A DNA stretch of 64,000 bases from Solanum dulcamara (taxonomy: Eukaryota > Streptophyta > Magnoliopsida > Solanales > Solanaceae). Position 1 is the first letter of the stretch; each line of letters begins with the position of its first letter. Of this stretch, positions 1 to 11,040 are shown piece after piece. The stretch is from NCBI RefSeq assembly GCF_947179165.1, contig NC_077241.1, forward strand, positions 34,963,246-35,027,245, written 5' to 3'. The notes beneath the pieces were generated by a model, which saw only the letters and a list, made by a program, of their open reading frames with translations, did not search any database and was not told the DNA's origin. The position numbers were made by a program, and so were the translations under genes.

Positions 1-240
1 TAATATATAGCATGAATTATAGTAATATGGAATGATACATGGATGTCACGTAAGTTATTTTCTTAAATTATTTTGAAAAGTCGCCCCGTCCTAAATTGGA
101 ACTTTTATTTGAGTTAATTGAGATAAAAAAAATTTAAAATGACTAAAAATCTTACACCTTTAACTATTTTTAAATGGGCCAAATTTTACTATTAAATATG
201 TCTTACAGGAATTTTTTTTAAAGGTCATGAGTATTATATA
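1..240. other. Unassigned AT-rich flank
   Basis: AT-rich sequence upstream of the first recognisable gag-like block of element F. It does not resemble the F 3' LTR seen at 8329-8697, so the 5' LTR of F is either outside the window or lost by truncation near position 240. I see no gene, promoter or repeat here that I can support. Confidence 0.4.
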
Positions 241-279
241 CGGTCTCTTTTTTGTTTAGTAGCATCCTTCCAAGAGGGT

Positions 280-1560
280 CTCTATAGAGGACCCACTGCT
301 CCTATAGATAGTTCCCCAGCTTGGGGAAGGGGCTGAGGTAGATTTTAGGCCACAACACCAGTGTTGGAGCCGGATAAAGAGGTTGAGTAGTTCGAGCCTC
401 AACCAGCGAAGGAGCATCCAACCCAACCTACACCCAATTTCATGGCCAGACTAGTGTTATAGGATACTTTGGCCTGTATATTTAGTTTCATGGATGGTAT
501 GTCTTGAGTAGGGACACTACCCAGCATATCTATTGGAACCTAGGTATAAGAGGAGGCTCAGACTTCTAGGCATGCAGGGGCAAAGTATAATCCGACCCCT
601 GTTCTACATCCTACTACTACAGCTCCTCATCCAGTGATTCATCATATTCTTACAGTTGTTTAGCATATGGCAGCTAGGCCGGTTGTGACCACAGAGGAGA
701 AGAAGATGTCAGGGAGGTTTAGCAAATTGGCCCCTCCAAGGTTCTCAAGTGCTGCGGGAAAGGATGCCTACGAGTTTCTAGTTAGCTATCGAGAGAGGTT
801 GCATAACCTCAGATTGGTAGAGTCCCACGGAGTTGATTACACTTCTTTCTAGCTGTATGGACCAGCAAAGTAATGGTGGGGATCTTATCTTAGCTGCAGA
901 CCCATAGGATCGCCGCTAATATCATGGACTCAGTTCTCCGAGGCTTTCATGGAGAAGTATGTATCTCGCGGCTTTAGAGAAAGATTGAGAGATGAGTTCA
1001 CAGCGTTGGTATAGGGATCAATGATAGTTACAGAGTATGAGTCTCGGTTCCATGAGCTCTCCAGGCACGCTACCATAATCATTCTGACAGAGAAGGAGCG
1101 GGTATGTTGGGTTGTTAGAGAGTTATCTTCTCCATTGAGGTTGGCTATAGAGCAGATGGTTGCAGCGGGTTGTTCATTCTTCCAGATAATAGACCATATT
1201 TATAGTATTGAGGCTATACATTGTGAGGCCTACGGAGGTAGCAAAAAGAGGCCTCGCCATCAGGGCAGTTTTAGTAGACTCCAGTCACACGGTAGGGATT
1301 CCTTTGGCAGAGGCCATCCATAAAGGTATCCACCCAGTAAACCGGTATAGGCAGCCTTATAACTTACCAATGGTAGATCAGCAGGTGCCAATGGTCAGAG
1401 CAGCCAAACTTTAGGTCAGTCTTCTCGGGGTCAGACTTCTGGGTATTCGGGTTGTGATGGCCATTCAGGTTCAACTGGAACATCACAAGGAGGTTCATTT
1501 AGAGGGTCATGCTATGAGTGTGGTATGATAAGTCACTTTTCTAGGGAGTGTCCTACTATT
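280..1560 (+). pseudogene. gag remnant of element F (capsid domain and zinc knuckle)
   Basis: Broken gag polyprotein. Open segments at 667-852 and 1021-1323 carry plant Ty3 gag signatures: a PPRFSS-like block, DAYEFL, then SRFHELSRHA after a stop-interrupted stretch where the WW-containing core lies (about 850-1000). A zinc knuckle of the form C-x2-C-x4-H-x4-C is readable at 1510-1551 (CYEC...H...C), which in the family binds RNA during particle assembly. At least two in-frame stops (near 850 and 1015) and later frame changes prevent a full product. The proline-rich N-terminal part from about 280 is inferred from composition only. Confidence 0.8.
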
Positions 1561-1829
1561 AGCCATCGCACATGCCAGATGCATCAGAGTCATCAGAATT
1601 AGTAGGTTCAGGCCTCCAGGGCCCCAGTTTAGCCACCTAGAGAGATTGTGTAGGGAGGTAGAGGTGAGTCTCAGGGTACAAAGGTGGTCCTCAGGAAGGC
1701 CGGGCAGGTGGTAGAGGTGGACGCAGTCATATGTATGTCTTTTGGGAAGGCTGGAGGCGGAGGCATTAGATGTCATCATCACAGGTAGGATCTCCGTCTT
1801 TCAGCAGCCTGCCTATGCTTTATTTTATT

Positions 1830-2100
1830 CGAGGTCCGCTTATTCGTATGTTTCTGCTCGTTATTTTACTTGATGGGATATTTTATGTGAGACATTGCTT
1901 GTGCCTATATGTGTAGCTAACCCTGTAGGTTATTCTTTAGTAGTGGATTGAGTGTATCGATCCTGTGTGGTGACTATTGTGGGGTTTGATACTAGAGAAG
2001 ACCTGATATTGCTAGATATGGTAGACTTTTACTTAATTATATGCATGGATTGGTTGTCTACTCATCATACGACTTTATATTGCTTCTCTTAGATTGTTTC
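1830..2100 (+). pseudogene. Aspartic protease remnant of element F
   Basis: Short degenerate block between the zinc knuckle and RT. The best landmark is an MDWLS motif near 2045-2060, which in plant Ty3 elements lies near the end of the protease in the context GMDWLSPYHA. The active-site D-[ST/P]-G motif cannot be recognised, and stops occur around 1950 and 2090. The call rests mainly on position in the element. Confidence 0.55.
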
Positions 2101-2101
2101 T

Positions 2102-2657
2102 TTGTATATGCCTGACATTCCTCCGAATATATGGTTAGGTGCAATTATTCATGTACTTTGTGATATGATTTCTTTCCTCAGGTCTCAGCGGTTAGTGGAA
2201 AAGGAATGTCTATCCTATCTTGCTTATGTCTGTGACACTAGTGCTGACACTCCTTCTACTGATTCTATACCGGCGGTCTTAGAGTTCCTTAATGTATTTT
2301 AACCTTTCTACCTGGCCTTCCTCCTGAGTGTGATATTGATTTTGGGTATTGATGTTGAGCCAAGTACGCAGCCAGTCTCTATTCTGCCGTATAGGATTAA
2401 TCCGATTGAGTTGAGGGAGCTTAAGGTGCAGCTCCAGGACCTCTTGAGTAAGGGGTTTATCAGGCCTAATGTATCTCCTTGGGGTGCTCTTATTTTATTC
2501 ATGAAGAACAAGAATGGTACCGTGCATATGTATACTAATTACAGGTAGATGAATACGGTGACCATCAAGAATAGGTACTCGATACCGCGAATTGATGACT
2601 TATTTGACCAGCTCTATGGTGCAATAGTGTTCTCTAAGATAGACTTGAGGTCAGGAT
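2102..2657 (+). pseudogene. Reverse transcriptase, N-terminal half, element F
   Basis: Two open segments (2330-2548 and 2549-2758) hold Ty3 RT blocks: GFIRPNVSPWGA, then a region equal to the [17 protein letters not shown] block, with a stop at 2546-2548 in place of the Q of YRQ. It ends in FSKIDLRSG, where solo LTR G interrupts the codon run. RT resumes at 5840 with YHQL, so G lies inside the palm domain. The residues beyond 2657 in that frame belong to G, not to the polyprotein. Confidence 0.9.
2653..2657. repeat. Target-site duplication AGGAT (left copy) of solo LTR G
   Basis: AGGAT at 2653-2657 is repeated at 5835-5839 directly outside the TG...CA ends of G. Removing G and one copy joins the RT reading frame across Arg-Ser-Gly-Tyr-His, which confirms the exact site. 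Confidence 0.95.
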
Positions 2658-5600
2658 TGTTATATTCCGTATCTTTGATATTTGCAAGAGAATTGACTCA
2701 AGTTAAAGATGGGATCATTTTTGGAAACAGAGTGGTAATCTTTACTTTCCAATTCTAATTACAATATAAATTATTCATACACTTTAATTAGTGTAAATAA
2801 TTTATATCATTGGAGATTAGGAATTAATTCATTAAGTGAGATTAGATGACTAAGTAGAAACTAGTGGTTCATTAATTTAATTAATCTACTTATATGTGTG
2901 GGCCCCACCCAAATTCTACATATATATATAGATGCCACATGGGGGCACGTGTTGGGGGACTCTAGGGCTGCATATAAGAATGTGCGTTGCTGAAAATTTT
3001 ATTACACAAGTTCATTTTCAGCTTATACAAATTCATTTAAAGAGAAAAAAGTGAGAGGTGTAGAAAGAAAGAGGAGTTCGGCCAAGGCTTAATTTTGGGG
3101 GATAAACTGAAGGGTCAAGTGTGGTTATTTCTCATGTATATGGAATCAAGGTTGGAGTATTTAGGACTACAAAAACTTTGATGAAGCAAGACCTCAAGTC
3201 CAAGCAAAATGTGCCCTTTTAGCCTAAGGTAAGATTTCATCTCTTTTTCCCTCATTTTCCTCATCTTGAATGTGATTTAAACTTGTGTGAGTTGATAAAT
3301 GAGTGATGAATGTATGAAATCATGGGGGTTGATGTTGAGGCATGGTGGGAGACGTTGGGGGCTGTTTGGGGGTGAAAATGATGAATTGATTTTATTTAGT
3401 ATTTATTTGTTGTTATCATGGTTTATGTGAGGAGGATGAAAGAATTAAATGGTTAAGGTTGAGGTTGAATTTGTTGTAGAACTTGTGGTGATATTAATAT
3501 GGCTTTCTTGTATATGAATGAATGATGTTGTGGTTGTGCGTGGCTACTGCTATAGGTCACGAAATTTGATGAAAAGTAGTATGAAATAAGGTGTAAAAAT
3601 TGTAGGTGGTTTACTTAGCTTGTTGTAGGTGTTCATAAGGTTTTTGAGCACCTTTATATTGTTAGTTAGGGGCTGCTTTGATAGGTTGTTGTTGTTCTTG
3701 TTGAACTTGAAAGATTAATAATAATTAAGGTTATATGTTGCATTATATGTTGGTTGGGCTATTTTAGGATTGTTTCGATAAAACGTTAAGACTATAGATC
3801 ATTAAGGATAATTGGAGGATGTAGTAGTTGTATGTGTATTGGAATTGTTGTTGAATGTTATGAATATGGGTTTCCTTAACTTACCAATAATGTTATAATG
3901 AAGATATTCACTTGTATTAAATACAATTGGAAGCAAGAAAAGCCCATGATTAGTATTGGTATTAAAATGGACAGAATTAGAGTTTCTTGAATTAGATTGG
4001 GTTGATTGTTGTTGTTGCTATCATAGTTATGGATTAAGTGTATTTATGATTATGAATTATGTGGATGATTGTTCGGTATTATAAATCATTTCAATAAGGT
4101 ATGATGGATGCAATCTATTAGAAGTAATTTGATAGCATCGTAGTCGTCATGTTGATAATCAATGGAAGTCAAATGTTATGTGGGTTGTTTGAAGTATTTT
4201 TGAATATCATCTTAACTTGTCTTGACATGGCATTTGGATGTGTGATTGTTGGTATTGCTTGGTGATTGTATGGCTAATTTGGAAGTGGTGAAAGTGAGTA
4301 GAATAGGAGAGGTGCTATCCAAATTTTTAGAAATAACCTACTAACACTAAAGTACATTTTATGCTTTCCCATAGCTTAACCGTAATGCTTAACATTTTAA
4401 TATAAGTTGCGAAAATATTGAGAAGCATATATATAGTGAGTGAAAGTAAATAAATGAATGTAAAGCTAACCTTTCTTTCTTTTGACATGATCTATATGAA
4501 ACAAACAGACGACAAACGTATAAATTCCAAAGAAACTCTTATTCTTAAGTATACGAGGATGGCTAATGTTCTTAATTTTCAGAATGTATATCGTTATGCC
4601 TTTACTTATATGTATATTTCCAGCCATCCTAGTTGGAATAATTAATATTTTAATATAATTCATGCTTTGGTATAATTCATATTTGACATAATTTGTAATG
4701 GAAATGAAAGGTTACTTGAAATGACTATTGTCTTAATTTTCAAATGATGGTTCATTTTAATTATTCTATTGAGTATCACATGATGATTTAAAAGCATATG
4801 GTTACTCAATACTCTACTCATGCATTCGTTAATATGTCTTTCAGTGAGTCTCAGGCCGGGTATGTATTCGTGCATAGTTTCACTGCATTATTCACCGAGT
4901 CCCTCACTAGAGGGACGGGTATGGTATATATATATACGATGATATGACATGAGGACATGACAACATGATGATATTTCCTAGCCCATGATGGGTTAAATAT
5001 CATATATACGTATACGACAGATTCACTAATTCCCTAAAGTGCCGGATATGATATATGATATAAGCATGCATGACTTTATTTTATAAGGCACAGGTATAAT
5101 GACTTCTTGAGTATCATACTTGTATCTTGAAACATCTGCTTTAGCTATCATTTTTCTTACTGTATTTTACGCTTATAGACTCAGTACATATGTCGTACTG
5201 ACCCCTTTTCTTTGGGGGGGCTGTGTTTTATGCCCGCAGGTACAAATACTCATTTTGGAGAACTGCCAGCTTAGGATTCCACTCAACGGGTTTGAAGTGC
5301 TCCATTGTCTCGGAGCCTAAGCTTTTGGTACCAATTCTTATAATGTATATATTTGGGTATTCAAGGGTACGGCGGGGCCCTATCCCATCATATGCTGTTA
5401 TTAATTCTCTTAGAGGCCTGTAGACACATGACTGGGTTATATATAGATGTTGTCTGGTGTACTAGTATGACTTATATTTTGGGACATTTCCATTCGGAGT
5501 GGTAGCCTATCGGCTTACGTATATAAATGTTTATTTTGGAATATGGTGTGTTATGGAAGCCTTGTCGGCTCGCGTTTATATATATATAGTGGGATGTTCC

Positions 5601-5834
5601 TACATGTAGTGACAGCCTTATCGGCTTACTTATTATGTTATCTTATCTTTGACAATTGTGACTCCCAAGAGACATGTGATTTCGGTATATATATATAAAT
5701 AATAGTTTTTAGGTGACATATTGCCCGTACAAATCCCATATCATGTTTAATTTCTAATTGACTATAGATAATAGGTATGTCTACGAGTGTCCAATTCGGA
5801 CACTAGTCATGGCCCAAGGGGTTGAGTCATGACA
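2658..5834 (+). mobile_element. Solo LTR G (3177 bp) of the long-LTR Ty3 family
   Basis: Starts TGTTATATTCC and ends GTCATGACA, flanked by a perfect 5-bp duplication AGGAT, and holds no coding domain. Its 3' third carries the blocks shared with LTRs B, C and E (read on the opposite strand there): the GTAC inverted repeat at 5181-5201, a G-rich run, a GCCCGCAGGTAC block near 5230, and a GGCGGGGCCCTATCCC block near 5370. A plausible promoter lies near 2915-2975: TATATATA at about 2924, a GGCACGTGTT element near 2944 and ATATAAG near 2970. The length equals one LTR of this family (3.1-3.4 kb), so I read it as a solo LTR left by LTR-LTR recombination. It is a divergent family member. Confidence 0.88.
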
Positions 5835-5839
5835 AGGAT

Positions 5840-6915
5840 ATCATCAGTTGAGGATTAGGGAGTCAGATATCCCTAAGACTGCTTTCAAGACTCAATATAG
5901 GCACTATGAGTTTTTACTCATGTCTTTTGGGTTAACGAATGCCCTTGCAACATTCATGGATTTTATGAACCCTATGTTCAGGCCCTACTTGGACTTTTTC
6001 GTCATTGTATTCATTGATGACATTCTAGTCTACTCTGGAAGCAGAGAGCAGCATGATCAGCACCTGAGGATAGTACTTTAGACTTTGAGGGATCAACAGT
6101 TGTATTCCAAATTCACTAAGTGAGAAATTTGGATTGAGTCTGTGGTATTCTTAGGGCACGTGGTGTCTAAGGATGGAATTATAGTAGATCCGGTGAAGAT
6201 AGCTACAGTTTATGATTGGGCTAGGCCCACTTCTCCTATCAAGGTTCGCAGTTTCATCGTGTTGGAAGGGTATTACAAATGGTTTATGGAGGGGTTCTCT
6301 TATATTGTAGCACCGTTTACTAGATTAACTCAAAAGAATGTTCCCTTCCAGTGGTCTGACAAGTGTGAGGTGAAAGCTCAAGGCCTTTTGACTTCAACTC
6401 TGATTATTGCTCTTCCTAATAAGGACCAGGGATTTAAAGTGTATCATGATGCTTCAGGTGTTGGCTTGGGTTGCATTTGGATCCAACAAGGTAGAGTTAT
6501 TGCATATGCTTCCAGGCAGTTGAAGGTGCATAAGAGGAACTACCGCACACATGATTTAGAGTTGGAGGCGGCAGTCTATGCATTAATTATTTACAAGTAT
6601 TACTTACATGGAAGCCATTATGAGATCTACATTAACCCTCATAGTATTCAGTATATATTCAACTAAAAGGACCTTAATTTGAGGCAGCGCAAGTGGTTGG
6701 CATTGCTGAAGGACTATGATGTCACTATTCTCTATCATCCGGGCAAGGCAAATATGGTAAAAGATGATTTGAGCTGGAAAGAAGTAAGTATGGAAAGTGT
6801 GGAATTCTTATCAGTTGAGGAGCAATCTCTAGCTTTGGACATTCATTCTTTATCTAACCAGATTGTTCTCCTTCATATTTTTGAGCCGAGCAGGGAGGGC
6901 TTTACCGGTCGTTAA
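5840..6915 (+). pseudogene. RT C-terminal half and RNase H of element F
   Basis: Continues the RT after solo LTR G. The segment at 5848-6081 includes SFGLTNA and the catalytic FIDDILVYS (the plant Ty3 version of the YxDD box). The segment at 6142-6666 covers the thumb (FLGHVVSKDGI) and RNase H, with the first catalytic aspartate in VYHDASGVGLG and the ASRQLKVH block. The segment from 6679 has [17 protein letters not shown], the linker to integrase. Stops at about 6079 and 6664 break it. Unlike element D, the RNase H is not deleted here. Confidence 0.9.
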
Positions 6916-7835
6916 GATAGAGTTGATATTTTCTTGTGTAGAGGCTAGGTCTTTCTTGATGGAGCTGATTTAAGCACAGCAGTTTGAGGACCCACAACTG
7001 AGGGTGATTCATGATAAGGTACTCAGTAGGAAGGCTAGGAAGGTAACCTTAGATCCGGAGGGCATTTTGAGGATTGAGGGTCGTATCTGTGTTCCTAGAG
7101 TTGGAGATCTAGTCAAGCTCATCCTTGAGAAGGCCCATTGTTCCAAATATTTCATTCATTCTGGAGGGGGAAAGATGTATCGCGACCTATGGTAGTATTA
7201 GTGGTGGTATGGGATAAAGCGAGACATTGTACCTTTTGTGGTTAGGTGCTTAAACTATTGGCAGGTCAAGTTCGAGCAGCAGAGGCTAGGTGGTTTGACA
7301 TAGCAGCTACCCATTCTAGAGTGGAAGTAGGAGCGGATAGCTATGGACCTTGTAGTGGCTTTACCACATACCTCCCGAAGTTTTAATTCTAGTTGGGTCA
7401 TCTCGATTGATTGATCAAGTCTGCTCACTTTTTATCAGGACAGACTACCTACACTTCACAGAGGTTGGCTCAAATTTACAGGAAAGATGGTCCGATTCAT
7501 GGGGTACCAGTATCTATCATTTTAGACTGTGGTACTCAGTTCACTTTGCACTTCTAGGGTTTTATTCAGAAAGAGTTGGGCATCGAGTCGAGCTCGGCAC
7601 AGTCCTTGGTCTTGGCAGAGTTTGCCTATAATAATAGCTACCATTCAAGCATCGAGATAGAACCTTTTGAGGCATTGTATGGTAGGACTTATCATTCCCC
7701 AGTAGGTTGGTTTGATTCATTTGAGGTTAGGCCTTGGGGTATCAATTTGCTGCATGAGTTGATGGACAGAGTTTGTATGATTCAGGAGAGACTTTGTACT
7801 GCCTAGAGTAGGTAGAAGAGTTATGATGATCGGAG
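6916..7835 (+). pseudogene. Integrase (zinc-binding and core) remnant of element F
   Basis: The N-terminal zinc-binding region is partly open at 7004-7195 (two His recognisable: AHCSKYFIHSG), but a stop falls after YRDLW. The core follows in several frames (MDLVVALPH near 7343; TKSAH region near 7420). A later open piece runs from about 7576 with [12 protein letters not shown] and FEALYGR. The stretch that should hold the third catalytic residue (the QTDGQSE block, about 40 codons) is missing between about 7575 and 7615, so the D-D-E triad is incomplete even ignoring stops. Confidence 0.8.
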
Positions 7836-7836
7836 G

Positions 7837-8280
7837 GTGCATCTTTTGGAGTTCATGGTTGGAGAGTGGGTATTCTTGCAAGTGTCACCCATGAAGGGCG
7901 TGATGAGATTCAGGAGGAGGGGTAAGCTTAGCCCCAGGTTCATTGTCCCTTTTAATATCTTGAGACAGGTAGGAGAGGTAGCTTATGAGTTGGCCTTTCC
8001 CCCAGCACTATCAGGTGTTCACCCTGTATTTCATGTTTCTATGTTATGGTGGTACATCCTAGATGAGTCTCATGTGCTTCAATGGGATTCGGTTCAGTTT
8101 AATGAGTCCTTGGCCTTTGAGGAGCCTCTTGCTATTTTGGACAGGCAGGTTAGGAAGTTAAGGTCTATGGAGATTCCATCAGTGAAATTCTAGTTGAGGC
8201 ATCATCTGATTGAGGAGGCTACTTGGGAGACCGAGCAGGACATACAGACCCGATATCCTCACCTTTTTGAAGCACCAGGT
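7837..8280 (+). pseudogene. Integrase C-terminus with chromodomain-like tail, element F
   Basis: Open from 7837 to 8193: VSPMKGVMRF, then [26 protein letters not shown], a DESHV block, and a C-terminal tail (LAILDRQVRKLRSMEIPSVKF) that continues past a stop at 8192-8194 to TWETEQD and YPHLF. The spacing and the VKW...TWE type of ending match the chromodomain tail of plant chromoviruses, which in that family targets integration to particular chromatin. One stop is visible. Confidence 0.82.
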
Positions 8281-8328
8281 ACTTTTCTTCCTTAACTTTC
8301 AAAGATGAAAGTCCTTTTAGTGGTGGAT

Positions 8329-8697
8329 GTTATAATGACCTCCAAGGTTATTTTTGAGCTTTTGTGTATTTTAATCATTTTACCCCTTCTCGTAGCTTCT
8401 TTAAAGCTTATATGTGATATCGAGATGGGTGGCTCAGTTTCCAAGGTGTCTGGTTGAGTTTTGAGATGATTTGGCCATTTTGAGGCTTAAGATTTAAAAG
8501 AGTTGACTTTAGTCAACATTCGAATATTCGGCCATCGTATGAGAATTTTTCTAGTTCCATCAACTCTGGAATGCCCATTTTGGTCTAGAAGGAAGGTTGA
8601 TTTGGGTTTTGGAGTCTTTGTTTTGATTTTAGGTGGTTTTCTCATTTTAATATTAAGGTTAGACCCAGTTTGACTTCGGTCAACCTTTTGGGTTAAC
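8329..8697 (+). repeat. 3' LTR of element F, first part
   Basis: Begins TGTTATAATGACC directly after the pol tail. It is cut at 8697 by solo LTR H and resumes at about 11036-11041 with similar wording (the block GGTTAGACCCAG occurs on both sides, near 8658 and 11067). No promoter can be assigned with confidence. Confidence 0.75.
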
Positions 8698-11035
8698 TAT
8701 CACGACCCAAGCCTAGGGCCTAGACATGACATGGCGAATGAGGAACCCGAAAGTACCTCAAACAAGCCTCGTAGCATTCTTTTATCCTTTTATAGGTAAT
8801 GACAATAAATAAACAAGCAGAAATCATAATAGTAAATCTTCAACTTACATATGTCCAACAATATCTCTAACTTTCAGATTTAATGGGTTTAAGACAAGTA
8901 CCTAGCTCACCCTCAATCATAATAGAAAGAAATGCCAGAGTGAGTGTCTAAAGATCTCAAGATATCATAAGCTAGAAAGATAAAAGAGTATTATTCCTGG
9001 AATATGGGAACTCACCAAAAGTAGTCTTCAAACAAAATCTCAACTAGCCACGTGGAAGAGAACGAGGAGGAGCACTGGTCCCTACATGGTGATATATGTA
9101 GGCAAAAGAGCATGCGTTATTACTTTGAATGTACTAAGTATGTAAGCATGCATGAACATTGAAAACATATTAAAATATTTATGTAATATGAAACATAATG
9201 TAATGCATGCATAATCAATCATATAGATATCCTTTAAAACATTCATTTTGTGGGAAGATGACCATAACCGATATTTAAGACCATGCGAGCTATTACATGG
9301 AATCCAACATAACCCCCTACGTTGGCCGGGGAGACTACCTGCTAGGTAGAACTCCGTCAACTTCATTCATTTCTTTAAATTTAACTTTAAGGACTTTCAT
9401 GGATTCATTAGCCTAAGCCTACAAGGGCTCCTATGTTGGCACATAGTTAACCAGACAAGGGGTTGCTACTAGGATTCCCTTACCGAATCCCACCTTAATG
9501 CCCCATTCGGTGCTAAGTCAATCTCACAGAATAGTTTAATACTTTAAAATAGTCATAGTATATAGCTTGAGAATTCAGAACATCACATTCGGTAGAATAG
9601 CTTATTAAAAGCTTTAGTGATTCAAATATGCAAGAATTGTCCTTATAGCATAAAGAATCCATCATTCATAGCATTTCATCATTCTTTTATTTCATAAGAC
9701 TCCCTTTTGATCATAGACATTGCTTTCATAAACATTTATTTGGAGTCAAAGCTTTCAAGTCAAACTTTATTAAAAATATAGTAAAACTAGGTGTGTTTAA
9801 ATCACTTCAACTTTTAAACATGTATGTAAATGAAATTATACATAAATAATTTGAAATTTATTAATTAAAAACCATGCTTTAAACAACCCACCATGAATTT
9901 TAAGAACCTTTAAAGAGCTAAATTGGGAAAAATACTTGAAAACCATCAATTTATATATATGAAATTATTTTGCATCAAAATAGACCAATAATCATTAGTT
10001 TAACCATAATTCATGCTATTAAGTAGAAATAAGAATTACCCATAAGAAAATCTTTTTTGAAATCAAGAGATTTAGTTGAAAGAGCTTTAAACTCTGTGGG
10101 TGGAAGAACCCATGGATAATCACCCACATAACTTAGAGTAAAGATTAAAAAAAATAAACATAATTTATCATATAATCAAAATAATTTAGGCATAAGAGTG
10201 GAAGGAATACTCTAATTGAAGACTTACATACCTGGAATCCGAAGCGTTACTCAATATCGAAGGACATAATAAACACTCTTGAATCCTAGTATTTTCTCCT
10301 CGCCGGAGCATTTTGTGTACTACCCGGAATATATGAATCACCAGAATAGTATTTTGACACTACTAAGAAATAAAACTATATTTTGAGAATGAGTAAAGGA
10401 GTGTATAGAGAGAAGAGTTGCTTGAGAAAGCTTGATGAACAAAATGATGAAATAAGATGGGTATTTATAGGTGCGAAGGAGTGACCTAACGATAATTAAA
10501 ATAATTATGAAGAAAAAACTGAAAATTTAATGGAAGATTGTGATGTTATGGGTGATGTCAAATGAGGACTATTGATGTCATTTGTGAAGTCAAATGGATC
10601 TAGAGCTTTCCATGGTTGGTGAGATGAACCTTCTTTTAATAGAATACACTTTTTTAGAGTTGCGTTTGAAAAAGATAACTTCCTCATTAGGATTTTATGT
10701 CTTAATATGAATTGTTGCTCTAGAAGTCTAATTTCATGTTGTTTAATAATCAACCAATTTGGAGCATCCTACAGTGAGATATGATTTTTTTTCCTACAAA
10801 TACTTTATTTCTACAAATATCATGTCTTGCAATAATTAATTTATTTTACCTACTTAACCTCTGAAACATAAAATATGGTCTTCACAAAAGTTGTATATAA
10901 TAATGTTTGGGTTATTTATAAATTTAAATTACCTAATTTGGACCATCCTATTAAAAGTTATGCCCAAAATATAGAAGAGATATCATTTTCATCGAGAATT
11001 GGAACATCATATACAACGTTTTTAGGGGTGTGACA
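8698..11035 (-). mobile_element. Solo LTR H (2338 bp)
   Basis: Read on the - strand it starts TGTCACACCCC and ends GGGTCGTGATA; the final CA has become TA. Flanks are TTAAC (8693-8697) and TTATC (11036-11040), a 4-of-5 target-site duplication. It contains no pol domain. A perfect 7-bp inverted repeat CCTACAT/ATGTAGG lies at 9081-9102, 383 nt from the LTR end, the same distance as the GTAC inverted repeats in LTRs A and D. The small open frames inside have no recognisable domain. Confidence 0.78.
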
Positions 11036-11040
11036 TTATC

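Noticed and set aside
2658..5834. G as a complete small element or host gene with introns
   Set aside because: No internal priming site, purine tract or coding domain; the length and blocks equal one LTR of the B/E family.
7196..7575. A separate gene between integrase pieces of F
   Set aside because: It reads as frame-shifted integrase core (MDLVVALPH and related blocks), not an independent gene.
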